This document shows positions 7,983-15,999 of a stretch of DNA of 64,000 bases, piece by piece. Source of the DNA: BMS3Bbin11 sp034659075. Its GTDB lineage: Bacteria > Pseudomonadota > Gammaproteobacteria > BMS3Bbin11. The stretch lies in the NCBI GenBank assembly GCA_034659075.1, contig JAYEGM010000194.1, forward strand, positions 3,626 to 67,625. Direction: 5' to 3'. The notes beneath the pieces are model-generated. The model searched no databases and had not been told where the DNA came from. It was given only the letters and a program-made list of their open reading frames with translations. Numbering within the stretch: position 1 is the stretch's first letter; each line of letters opens with the position of its first letter. Made by a program: the position numbers and the translations under genes.

Positions 7983-8789
7983 ATGAGCAAGGTCGCTGAC
8001 ATACTGGTTAAAATTCTTGACACCAAGGCACGAGAGGTCGCAGAGAGGAAGCGACACATCCCGCTGCGGCAGATTCAGTCTGAACTTGAGGGCATAAAAC
8101 CGACTAGAGATTTCATCGCGGCCATCAGAGAGCGCGTCGAAGCAGGCAGGGCGGCAACCATAGCAGAAATCAAAAAAGCCTCTCCCAGCAAGGGTGTCAT
8201 GCGGGAGAATTTTGATCCGGCCCAGATTGCCCGCAGTTATGAAGCCGGCGGTGCAGCCTGCCTGTCGGTGCTTACCGATGTTGAATACTTTCAGGGTAAT
8301 GATGACTATCTGAAGCAGGTGAAAGAGGCCTGTTCACTCCCTGTATTGCGTAAGGAATTTATTATCGATCCCTACCAGGTCTATGAATCACGTCTGATCG
8401 GTGGAGATTGCATACTGCTGATTGTGGCTGCACTGGATGATCAGCAGCTGAAGGAGTTCACCGATCTGGCCCATACACTGGGCATGGCTGTGCTGGTAGA
8501 AGTGCATGATGCAGAAGAGCTGGCACGCGCGCTGAACCTGGATGCCACATTAATCGGTATCAATAACCGTAATCTGCGTACCTTTGAGACCTCACTGCAG
8601 ACGACGGTGTCGCTGTTGCCAGCAATCCCTGCTGATCGAATAATCGTCACCGAGAGTGGCATACATGAGCGATCAGACGTGGAAAACATGCTGCAACATA
8701 ATGTACGTGCGTTCCTTATTGGTGAAGCCTTTATGCGCGCCGACGAGCCGGGTGTCCGGCTGGCACAATTGTTTGAGGGAATATTATGA
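7983..8789 (+). CDS. trpC: Indole-3-glycerol phosphate synthase
   Basis: Closes the pyrrole ring to make indole-3-glycerol phosphate in tryptophan synthesis. It is a 268-residue TIM barrel. Key segments are AEIKKASPSKG near residue 61 (catalytic lysine and phosphate contacts), VLTDVEYFQG, VLRKEFIIDPYQVYE near 121 (second lysine), INNRNLRTF, and TESGI near 221. It is monofunctional: no TrpF domain is attached. trpF, trpB and trpA are not in this window, as in pseudomonads where they lie elsewhere. Its last four bases overlap the start of the OsmC-family gene, so the two are translationally coupled. Confidence 0.96.
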   Translation: MSKVADILVKILDTKAREVAERKRHIPLRQIQSELEGIKPTRDFIAAIRERVEAGRAATIAEIKKASPSKGVMRENFDPAQIARSYEAGGAACLSVLTDVEYFQGNDDYLKQVKEACSLPVLRKEFIIDPYQVYESRLIGGDCILLIVAALDDQQLKEFTDLAHTLGMAVLVEVHDAEELARALNLDATLIGINNRNLRTFETSLQTTVSLLPAIPADRIIVTESGIHERSDVENMLQHNVRAFLIGEAFMRADEPGVRLAQLFEGIL

Positions 8790-9205
8790 AAGTAGAAGTC
8801 GACTGGGCCGGCGGAATCGCCTTCGAGGCAAACGCAGATAGCGGCCATAAAGTCATGATGGATGCCAGTCCTGCAGCCGGTGGTGAAAATAAAGGCGCCA
8901 GGCCGATGGAGTTATTGCTGATGGGATTGGGGGGCTGCTCATCCATTGACGTCATACTAATGCTGAAAAAATCTCGTCAGGATGTCACGGATTGCAAGTG
9001 CATCATTGAGGCAGAACGTGCCGACGCCGTTCCTGCTGTTTTTACCCATATACATGTACATTTCATCGTCGCCGGCAAAGGTTTGAGCACTAAACATGTC
9101 GAACGTGCGATCAGGCTTTCAGCAGAAAAATACTGCTCGGCATCGATAATGCTGGCGAAAGCGGTGGAAATTACGCATGATTACGAAGTAATAGAAGAAG
9201 GCTAA
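8786..9205 (+). CDS. OsmC family protein
   Basis: A 139-residue protein of the OsmC/Ohr fold, a family of small thiol-dependent peroxide-detoxifying or related proteins. Two cysteines sit at the family positions: GLGGCSSID near residue 51 and EKYCSASIML near 110. The N-terminal WAGGIAFEA strand and the MDASPAAGGENKGARPMELLL loop region match the YhfA-like branch, whose substrate is not well defined. Its ATG overlaps the trpC stop by four bases (ATGA), so it is the last gene of the trp unit. That position may only reflect shared transcription. An ordinary cytoplasmic location is expected, as no signal peptide is present. Confidence 0.87.
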   Translation: MKVEVDWAGGIAFEANADSGHKVMMDASPAAGGENKGARPMELLLMGLGGCSSIDVILMLKKSRQDVTDCKCIIEAERADAVPAVFTHIHVHFIVAGKGLSTKHVERAIRLSAEKYCSASIMLAKAVEITHDYEVIEEG

Positions 9206-9206
9206 A

Positions 9207-9306
9207 GAGGAAAGTGGAAAGGGGAAAGTGAGCTTGTTTTGGTTTTCATCCTTAGTCCTTAGTCCTTAGTCCTTAGTCTTAAAACTTGAAACTTAAAACT
9301 TGAAAC
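9207..9306. repeat. Degenerate heptanucleotide repeats
   Basis: Almost the whole spacer after the OsmC gene is made of 7-base units. Near 9210-9230 there are three units of the GGAAAGT type. From 9251 there are four perfect CTTAGTC units (9251-9278), then TTAAAAC, TTGAAAC, TTAAAAC and TTGAAAC (9279-9306), eight heptamers in register. The tract ends nine bases before the ATG of the next gene and leaves no clear ribosome-binding site there. Confidence 0.8.
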
Positions 9307-9314
9307 TAAGTTCT

Positions 9315-10997
9315 ATGCATGACCCACAGCAAACAGCCGACCGCTTCGATGCTATCCTTGATAGCTACTATAAAGCCTGGTTTCGTTATCACCCGGAGCA
9401 GGCCGTCGAGGTAGGTCATGACGCCTGCGCTGATCGGTTAATGCCCTACGGCGATGACGATATGGGTGCCTTGATTACGCTTAATCGTGAGCTGATATTC
9501 AGTCTTGAAGAACTGGATGCCGAAGCACTGGATGCCGACAGGTTGATCGATTATGAGCTGGTCTGGAGCAGTGCCGCGCTGGAGACCGAGGAACTGCTTG
9601 AGGCAGACTGGCGCTATCTTGATCCTGAGTGCTATCTGCCGGTTGAAGCAATTTATCAATTACTGGTGCGTCCGGTCAGCAATTTCGAACAGGCGCTAGC
9701 TTCGCGCCTGGCCAGTATTCCACAATACCTGCGCGGTGCCCGGCAGAAGCTCGGAACCCAGGCCGAGAAAATCCCTGCACTATGGATCAAATCATCTTTG
9801 CAGACCGCACGCGAAGGTGCCTGTTTTATACGCTCGATTCCACGGCATCCACGGCTGTCAGAATGTGATCAGGCGATACCTGAGCTGGCCGGGCTGGTCA
9901 GCAAGGCTGCCACAGCACTTGAGAATTTTGCCAGCTGTATCGAGAGCGATCTGCTGCCAAAGGCGGCGGGCGACTTTGCCTGTGGTGAGCGACACTTCGG
10001 GCATATACTGGGCTTTCAACACTTTCTTGATGTCAATCAGGACAGGATCCATGCGCTGGGTCAGGAACTGTATGAGGAAACGGCTTCCCGCTTGCGCGAG
10101 GCCTGCATGGTGCTCAACGGCAATGATGATGTGGCCGCTATGACAGCCAAACTGGCCGAGAACCATCCGTCCGCTGATCAACTGCTTGATAGTTATCGTC
10201 AGTCTATGCTGGATGCCCGCGCCTTTGTTGAAAAGAAGGATATTGTCAGTCTGCCGGAGACAGAGACCCTGAGCATCATTGATACACCGGCTTTTCTTCG
10301 CCATGAGATCCCGTTTGCCGCCTATGACGAGCCACTGCCCAATGACCCCCGGCAGCAGGCCTGGTATTACGTCACGCCCTGCAACGAGGCTGAACAACTG
10401 GCACAGCACGATTATGCCTCAATAGCGCAGACCTGTGTACATGAAGCCTGGCCGGGCCATCATCTGCAGTTTGTTACGGCAAATATGAACCCTGTTGCCC
10501 GCAGCTTGCCGAGATTGTTAAACCCATCTGCTACATTGTATGAAGGCTGGGCATTGTATTGTGAACAAATGATGCTGGAGCAGGGCTTTAGCCAGACACC
10601 TGAACAGGAATTTATTATGCTCAGAGACCGCCTCTGGCGTGCTATGCGCATCATGCTGGATGTTGAACTGCATTGTCGCGGGCTGTCGATAGAGGATGCG
10701 GCAAAGCGCATGGTTGACGGCCTGGGTATGCAACATGAACAGGCGGTGGCCGATCTGACATGGTACACACGCTCACCCGGTGTCCCTATGGGCTATGCAA
10801 CAGGCTGGGCGATCATCAATTGCCTGCGTGAACGACAGATGGCAGAGCAGGGTGATGGTTTCTCATTGAAGAGCTTTCATGACGCATTGCTTTCCGGTGG
10901 CTCTATGGCGCTGGCTCTGGTCATTCGGCGGGTGTTTGGTGATGAGGCCTGGGCAGATGTAGAGAGTGAAGTTTTCTCTGTTGAGAAGGCAGATTGA
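9315..10997 (+). CDS. DUF885 family protein, probable metal-dependent peptidase
   Basis: A 560-residue protein of the DUF885 family, predicted zinc carboxypeptidase-like enzymes. The signature HEAWPGHHLQ lies at about residues 376-385, with a later glutamate in YEGWALYCEQ near 410; together these would form the metal site. The length is typical. No signal peptide is seen, so it is probably cytoplasmic. ATG 9315 is preferred; an in-frame TTG at 9300 lies inside the heptamer repeat tract and would add only five residues. The stop codon overlaps the likely start of the VOC gene downstream. The substrate is unknown. Confidence 0.85.
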   Translation: MHDPQQTADRFDAILDSYYKAWFRYHPEQAVEVGHDACADRLMPYGDDDMGALITLNRELIFSLEELDAEALDADRLIDYELVWSSAALETEELLEADWRYLDPECYLPVEAIYQLLVRPVSNFEQALASRLASIPQYLRGARQKLGTQAEKIPALWIKSSLQTAREGACFIRSIPRHPRLSECDQAIPELAGLVSKAATALENFASCIESDLLPKAAGDFACGERHFGHILGFQHFLDVNQDRIHALGQELYEETASRLREACMVLNGNDDVAAMTAKLAENHPSADQLLDSYRQSMLDARAFVEKKDIVSLPETETLSIIDTPAFLRHEIPFAAYDEPLPNDPRQQAWYYVTPCNEAEQLAQHDYASIAQTCVHEAWPGHHLQFVTANMNPVARSLPRLLNPSATLYEGWALYCEQMMLEQGFSQTPEQEFIMLRDRLWRAMRIMLDVELHCRGLSIEDAAKRMVDGLGMQHEQAVADLTWYTRSPGVPMGYATGWAIINCLRERQMAEQGDGFSLKSFHDALLSGGSMALALVIRRVFGDEAWADVESEVFSVEKAD

Positions 10998-11398
10998 AGG
11001 CTATGAGTAGCAAACGACCACCGGCTACCACGGGCATGCGACATGTCGCATTAAATGTCATCAAACTTGCTGAGACAGAAAGCTTTTACGTTGAGCTGCT
11101 GGGAATGCAGGTTGAGTGGCGGCCTGATCAGGATAATGTTTACCTGACCTCAGGCAACGATAATCTGGCCTTGCACCGGGTGGCTGAACTACCTTCAGGC
11201 CCGCAGCACCTTGATCATATCGGGTTTATCATTGGCGAGATTGATAGTGTCGATACCTGGTATGAATTCCTGCTGCAGCATGACACTGAAATATTCAAGG
11301 CGCCCAAAACACATCGGGATGGTGCCAGGAGCTTTTATTGCCGTGACCCGGATGGCAATGTCGTGCAGATGATTTTTCATCCGCCTTTAAAGTTGTAG
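10994..11398 (+). CDS. VOC superfamily (glyoxalase/dioxygenase-like) protein
   Basis: A small protein of 134 residues with a single VOC fold (two beta-alpha-beta-beta-beta modules). Recognisable segments are RHVALNV near the N terminus, YVELLGM, LDHIGFII mid-protein and CRDPDGNVVQM at the C terminus. The two histidines sit where VOC metal ligands usually lie, but the last position, usually Glu, is Gln in VVQM, so metal-dependent activity is uncertain. A TTG start at 10994 overlaps the upstream stop and has GAGAAGG (10983-10989) four bases before it. An ATG at 11003 is possible but its GAAGG is only two bases away. The overlap suggests translational coupling to the DUF885 gene. The substrate is not predictable. 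Confidence 0.85.
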   Translation: MKAMSSKRPPATTGMRHVALNVIKLAETESFYVELLGMQVEWRPDQDNVYLTSGNDNLALHRVAELPSGPQHLDHIGFIIGEIDSVDTWYEFLLQHDTEIFKAPKTHRDGARSFYCRDPDGNVVQMIFHPPLKL

Positions 11399-11464
11399 GG
11401 GCGCCGTTCCCGGCGCGATGGATTTTGCATGTTGTTAGAGAATCGCGCCGGGGACGGCGCTACA
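11395..11464. repeat. Palindromic element after the VOC gene
   Basis: GTAGGGGCGCCGTTCCCGGC (from 11395) and its near-perfect reverse complement ending GGGGACGGCGCTAC (11464) form a long GC-rich stem with a loop of about 25 bases. The left arm begins inside the VOC stop codon. It resembles common REP-like hairpins and may act as a transcript end between the convergent VOC and uup genes, although no T run follows. Confidence 0.65.
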
Positions 11465-11492
11465 GTAAAATATAGTAGTCTTTACCAGGCCG

Positions 11493-13358
11493 TTAAGCAT
11501 CAAGTTCTTCCCATCGTGAGTAAGCCATTTCCAGCTCACTATCAATTTCTGTAAGTTTTTTCTGATCTTTGGCTATATCTTCTTTAGCATGTTTAAAGTA
11601 ATCCGGATCAGCCATGCTGTCATGTAGCGCCAGCTGAGCCTGTTCCAGCCGTTGAATCATCTGCGGCAGTTCATCCAGTTCCCGCTGTAGTTTATAACTG
11701 AGTTTCAGCTGTTTTTTGGCGACCGTTTTAGCAGCAGCTGATTTTTTTGCCGGTTTTTTTTCTGCTTTTGCGTCTGTTCGTTGCCGCATCCAGTCATCAT
11801 AACCGCCAACATATTCATCGATTACGCCATTACCCTCAAACGACAGGGTAGACGTCACGACGTCATTGATGAAGCTGCGGTCATGGCTGATCAGCAGCAG
11901 GGTTCCCGTGTACTCGATCATCAGTTGTTCGAGCAGGTCCAGGGTTTCAAAGTCCAGGTCATTGGTGGGTTCATCCAGTACCAGCACATTGGAGGGGCGG
12001 CAGAACATTTTGGCCAGCAGCAGGCGATTTTTTTCACCGCCGGACAGGGCATTGACCGGGCTGCGTGCCCGGTCTGGAGCAAAAAGAAAATCCTGCAGGT
12101 AGCTGATGACGTGCTTCTCACGACCATTGATCGTTACCGAGTCCTTACCTAGGGCAAGGTTGTCGATCACCGTCGCATTATCATCCAGCTGCGCACGCTG
12201 CTGGTCAAAATAGGCAATATCCAGACGGGTACCGTGTTTTACGGTTCCTTTCTGTGGCTGCAGTTCTCCCAGCAGCAGCCGCAGCAGGGTGGTCTTGCCC
12301 ACGCCGTTGGGTCCCAGCAGACCAATCTTGTCACCGCGCATGATAGTAATAGAAAAGTCTTTGACTATCGGCTGCTCATCATAGGCGTAGCTGATATTTT
12401 CCGCCTCGATGACAATTTTTCCTGATTTTTCACTCTGCTGGATAGCGAGGTTTACATTGCCCACACGTTCACGCCGTGCTTTGCGCTGCCGACGTAATTC
12501 TTCCAGCGCCCTGACGCGGCCTTCGTTGCGAGTACGCCGGGCCTTGATGCCCTGGCGTATCCAGGTTTCTTCAGCCGCCAGTTTTTTGTCCTCCAGCGCC
12601 TCATTTTTTAGCTCCGCAGACAGCATCAGCTCACGGTTCTTACGGTATTCATCATAATCACCCGGCCAGGAAGTCAGCTGCCCCCGTTCCAGTTCAATGA
12701 TGCGTGTCGCTAGCCGCCGGACGAAGCGTCGATCATGCGAGACAAAAACCAGCGTAGTATTTTGTGCCAGCAGGAAGTCCTCCAGCCATTCAATCATGCT
12801 GATATCGAGGTGGTTGGTCGGTTCGTCCAGCAGCAGAATATTGGGTTCCTGTACCAGCGCACGGCCAAGCAGAACGCGACGGGACTGGCCACCTGACAAT
12901 GAAAGAAAATCCTCATCACCGTTAAGCAGTAGTTTTGATAATACGATTTCTATACGCTGAATGTAGTGCCAGGCGTTTGCAGAGTCTATTTTTTCCTGCG
13001 CCTGATGCATACGATCCATGCTGGCCGGGTCGCCTGTCTGCTGACTGTAGCGGTGATAGTCATTAATGTGCTTGCCAATATCGCCGAGGCCGGATGCAAT
13101 AACTGCATAATTCGTACCGCTGATATCTCCGGCAACATCCTGAGACATGCGGGCGACCACCAGACCAGAACGAAACTGGATTTCGCCGGAATCAGGCAGA
13201 ACTTCTTTAGTCAACAGTTTTAGCAGGGTGGATTTGCCGCAGCCATTGCGGCCCAGCAGGGCAATGCGCTCACCCTCCTCGATGCGGAGGTTGATGTTTT
13301 CCATCAGGGGGGGGTGACCGAACCCCAGGGTGATGTCGCGGAGGGTGACGAGACTCAT
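11493..13358 (-). CDS. uup: ABC-F family ATPase Uup
   Basis: A soluble 621-residue ABC-F protein with two ATP-binding cassettes and no membrane domain. Cassette 1 has the Walker A motif GRNGCGKST near residue 36, signature LSGGQSRR, and Walker B ILLLDEPTNHLD. Cassette 2 has GPNGVGKTT near 347, LSGGEKNR, and VLVLDEPTNDLD. A basic, alanine/lysine-rich linker at about 530-555 leads to a C-terminal coiled coil, the Uup-type DNA/ribosome-interacting tail. Family members act on ribosomes, and Uup has been linked to DNA transposition and replication-associated phenotypes. The MSLVTLRDITLGFG start is typical. The gene is monocistronic and convergent with the VOC gene. Confidence 0.93.
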   Translation of the reverse strand: MSLVTLRDITLGFGHPPLMENINLRIEEGERIALLGRNGCGKSTLLKLLTKEVLPDSGEIQFRSGLVVARMSQDVAGDISGTNYAVIASGLGDIGKHINDYHRYSQQTGDPASMDRMHQAQEKIDSANAWHYIQRIEIVLSKLLLNGDEDFLSLSGGQSRRVLLGRALVQEPNILLLDEPTNHLDISMIEWLEDFLLAQNTTLVFVSHDRRFVRRLATRIIELERGQLTSWPGDYDEYRKNRELMLSAELKNEALEDKKLAAEETWIRQGIKARRTRNEGRVRALEELRRQRKARRERVGNVNLAIQQSEKSGKIVIEAENISYAYDEQPIVKDFSITIMRGDKIGLLGPNGVGKTTLLRLLLGELQPQKGTVKHGTRLDIAYFDQQRAQLDDNATVIDNLALGKDSVTINGREKHVISYLQDFLFAPDRARSPVNALSGGEKNRLLLAKMFCRPSNVLVLDEPTNDLDFETLDLLEQLMIEYTGTLLLISHDRSFINDVVTSTLSFEGNGVIDEYVGGYDDWMRQRTDAKAEKKPAKKSAAAKTVAKKQLKLSYKLQRELDELPQMIQRLEQAQLALHDSMADPDYFKHAKEDIAKDQKKLTEIDSELEMAYSRWEELDA

Positions 13359-13473
13359 GAATAGTAGCTGTTTGAATAGGACTGAATAAGGCTATTGTAC
13401 CTTAGGGGCAGCCTGAATATTCTGGGCGGAGCCGGTTGTGATATAAAATGCCGGCTAAAGATTCAGGGGGTAA

Positions 13474-13647
13474 CTATTTATCGTCCAGTTCAATCATTTC
13501 GAATTCAGCTTTAGTGACGCCGCATTCCGGGCATTGCCAGTTATCCGGGATATCATCCCAGCTGGTACCCGGAGAAATGCCCTCATCCGGCAGGCCTTTT
13601 TCTTCTTCATAGATGAACCCACACACAACACATTGCCATTTACGCAT
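13474..13647 (-). CDS. Rubredoxin
   Basis: A 57-residue protein beginning MRKWQCVVCGFIYEEEKG. It has the two Cys-x-x-Cys knuckles that bind a single iron: CVVC at residues 6-9 and CPEC at 39-42. The conserved aromatic and acidic residues between them (PDEGISPGTSWDDIPDNW) are also present. Rubredoxins are one-electron carriers in the cytoplasm. The length, start and stop are all typical, and GGAAG lies seven bases upstream of ATG. No partner reductase or oxidase gene is adjacent, so its redox partner is unknown. It lies between uup and the divergent DUF2797 gene. Confidence 0.95.
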   Translation of the reverse strand: MRKWQCVVCGFIYEEEKGLPDEGISPGTSWDDIPDNWQCPECGVTKAEFEMIELDDK

Positions 13648-13897
13648 AGAGACACTTCCAGTATTCAGAGTTTCACGGGTGACAGGCTGGCTGCCAGATA
13701 AAACAGAGTTTAACAGGATTGTGCTTTGATATATGCATGATGTTCACAGGGTTTAGAGTGTATTTGATGACGAAAGGAGAATGAACAGGCGTGCTTCCCG
13801 TATATATGCCGGTAGTAAGCCTTAGCTCACATATTATCAATGGGTTTTGTGTGTTATAAACCTGAATACTAAATTTTCAACGAGAACACAAAACGCC

Positions 13898-14716
13898 ATG
13901 CATCATGAAGGGAATCTTCGCAAGCTGAGATCTCATCTGACGGACCCTGTAGAATACGGCATGCCGCTGAACAAGATTGTTGTGCCGCTAAACCCGCTGG
14001 TTGGTAAATATATCTCTCTTAGATATTCAGGGTTGATCAATTGCATTCACTGCGGTCGAAAAACCAGCAAGAGTTTTGCCCAGGGTTATTGTTTCCCCTG
14101 CATGCGCAGCCTGCCTGAGTGTGATACCTGCATCGTACGACCTGAGACCTGCCATTTTGCCGCCGGCACCTGCCGTGATGAAGAATGGGGAGAAGCTCAT
14201 TGTATGCAGGACCATATTGTCTATCTGGCCAATTCATCTGGTGCAAAAGTGGGCATCACACGAGGCACCCAGGTACCGACACGCTGGATAGACCAGGGGG
14301 CATCACAGGCACTGCCGGTATTCAGGGTAAGTAAACGCTTACTCTCGGGTAAACTGGAGCACATATTGCGACAGCAGGTCTCAGATAGAACCGACTGGCG
14401 CAAGATGCTGAAGGGTGAGCCGGAGGCTATTGATTTGCGAGTGTTAAGGGATCAGCTGTTCGAAGCCATGAGGTCGCCGGTTGAATCATTGATCGATGAG
14501 GAAGAGAGCGGCTCGATAGAACCGCTTGATGCAGAATTGATAGATATCCGTTACCCGGTGCTCGAATATCCAGAAAAGGTGAGCTCATTAAATTTCGACA
14601 AAACACATGAGATCCATGGGCGCTTAATGGGAATTAAGGGGCAGTACCTGATTCTCGACAAGGGGGTCATCAATATACGAAAGTTTGCGGGTTACCATAT
14701 CAGGTTGAGTTACTAG
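13898..14716 (+). CDS. DUF2797 protein with cysteine-rich and GIY-YIG-like segments
   Basis: A 272-residue protein of the DUF2797 family, function unknown. Three CxxC pairs (about residues 49-52, 65-68 and 75-78) and further cysteines at about 85, 92 and 102 suggest one or two zinc-binding clusters. Directly after them comes VYLANSSGAKVGITR, an arginine in PTRWIDQGA, and later an acidic tail. The spacing resembles a GIY-YIG nuclease core, which is my inference. The C-terminal 50 residues (HGRLMGIKGQYLIL) look like a small beta domain. ATG 13898 is preferred; an in-frame TTG at 13847 would add 17 residues with no family support. The 250 bases upstream to the divergent rubredoxin gene hold no recognisable gene. 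Confidence 0.82.
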   Translation: MHHEGNLRKLRSHLTDPVEYGMPLNKIVVPLNPLVGKYISLRYSGLINCIHCGRKTSKSFAQGYCFPCMRSLPECDTCIVRPETCHFAAGTCRDEEWGEAHCMQDHIVYLANSSGAKVGITRGTQVPTRWIDQGASQALPVFRVSKRLLSGKLEHILRQQVSDRTDWRKMLKGEPEAIDLRVLRDQLFEAMRSPVESLIDEEESGSIEPLDAELIDIRYPVLEYPEKVSSLNFDKTHEIHGRLMGIKGQYLILDKGVINIRKFAGYHIRLSY

Positions 14717-14869
14717 ATACCCTGGGTTTACATTATTCGAAGAAGACTTTTATTACTGCCAGGTTCCTTAATAGTTCTTTCTGTTACTCGAAGGTGCCTA
14801 AATTTAGAGTCTGTTGATGGGGTATACTAGCCAACAATCAGAAGAATAGTATTATCAGAGGAATCACAG

Positions 14870-15994
14870 ATGCAACAAGATATAGCAATAATTCGTAAAT
14901 ACCTGAAACATGACCTAACGGAAGTATTGATTCGTTTTAGCCTGATTCTGTTTCTGGTCGTTATGAGTGTGAAAATCTTCAGCCCGTTTATGGGTTTGAT
15001 GGTGTGGGCCCTGATACTTGCGGTTACGTTGTATCCACTGCATCAGAAGATCGCCAAAAAAAATGGAGGGAAACAAGGGAGGGCAGCAACAATGCTGGTG
15101 CTGTCTGGTTTACTTCTGGTTGGTGTTCCCACGGCGTTCCTGGGCGCGTCTACCGCCGATTTTGTTCATGAAACCCATGAGGCTTTTGAAAGTAATAGTA
15201 TAACAATTAAAGCACCTGCAGACTCGGTCGCCGAATGGCCCTTAGTTGGTGAAAAAGTCCATGCAACCTGGACTATGGCGGCAAATGATCTGCCTGCATT
15301 GATTGAAAAAATGCAGCCTCAGCTGGGGAATGTCTCCAAAGCTGCTTTGAGCTTTGTCGCCGGCGCGGCTAGCGGCATATTGAAGTTCCTGTTTGCGCTA
15401 ATAATTTCCGGTATCATGATGGCTTACGGGAAATCAGGCAGCGAGGCCATGCTGAAAATCATTGAGCGTCTGGCTGGGCCGGAAAAGGGTGGTCAGCTGC
15501 ACATACTGTCTACAGCGACCATCCGCTCCGTCTCCATGGGAGTGCTTGGCGTAGCCTTCATCCAGGCCCTGTTGCTGGGCGTAGGCTTTGTTTTGGCTGA
15601 TATCCCAGCAGCTGGACTATTAGCAATTGTCGTCCTGGTATTGGGCATTGCACAGATACCAGCGACCCTGGTAACAATTCCGGTGATTGCCTTTCTCTGG
15701 TGGAGCGGTGACTCCACCCTCAGCAACGTATTTTTCACCATCTTTTTCGTGGTCGGAGGCCTCGCGGATAATGTACTTAAACCTATGTTCCTCGGCCGTG
15801 GTGTAGAAGCGCCAATGCCGGTCATTCTGCTGGGTGCTCTAGGTGGCATGGTAACAGGCGGCCTGGTTGGACTATTTGTCGGTGGGGTCATGTTGGCTCT
15901 CGGCTACGTGATTTTTATGGACTGGGTAGCCAGTGCTGAAATGGAACAAAGTGATCAGTCACCTGAGGATGATGCTGTCCCGGTTAGCGAATAA
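14870..15994 (+). CDS. AI-2E family transporter (PerM/YdiK-like permease)
   Basis: A 374-residue polytopic inner membrane protein. It has the AI-2E layout: two N-terminal membrane helices (about 24-60), a third near 78-95, a soluble stretch (about 100-165), then four or five helices to the C terminus. The conserved segment GGLADNVLKPMFLGRG near residue 298 is diagnostic. Despite the family name, members carry different substrates, so autoinducer export should not be assumed. GAGGAA lies eight bases before the ATG. It opens a five-gene same-strand cluster; the outer membrane factor gene starts five bases after its stop. A -10-like TATACT occurs at 14823-14828 without a good -35. Confidence 0.87.
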   Translation: MQQDIAIIRKYLKHDLTEVLIRFSLILFLVVMSVKIFSPFMGLMVWALILAVTLYPLHQKIAKKNGGKQGRAATMLVLSGLLLVGVPTAFLGASTADFVHETHEAFESNSITIKAPADSVAEWPLVGEKVHATWTMAANDLPALIEKMQPQLGNVSKAALSFVAGAASGILKFLFALIISGIMMAYGKSGSEAMLKIIERLAGPEKGGQLHILSTATIRSVSMGVLGVAFIQALLLGVGFVLADIPAAGLLAIVVLVLGIAQIPATLVTIPVIAFLWWSGDSTLSNVFFTIFFVVGGLADNVLKPMFLGRGVEAPMPVILLGALGGMVTGGLVGLFVGGVMLALGYVIFMDWVASAEMEQSDQSPEDDAVPVSE

Positions 15995-15999
15995 ACGCT

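Noticed and set aside
14870..15994. Calling the AI-2E family gene an autoinducer-2 exporter tied to the DSF locus.
   Set aside because: The family name is historical and members transport various substrates; the gene belongs to the efflux-type cluster and is more than 5 kb from rpfG.
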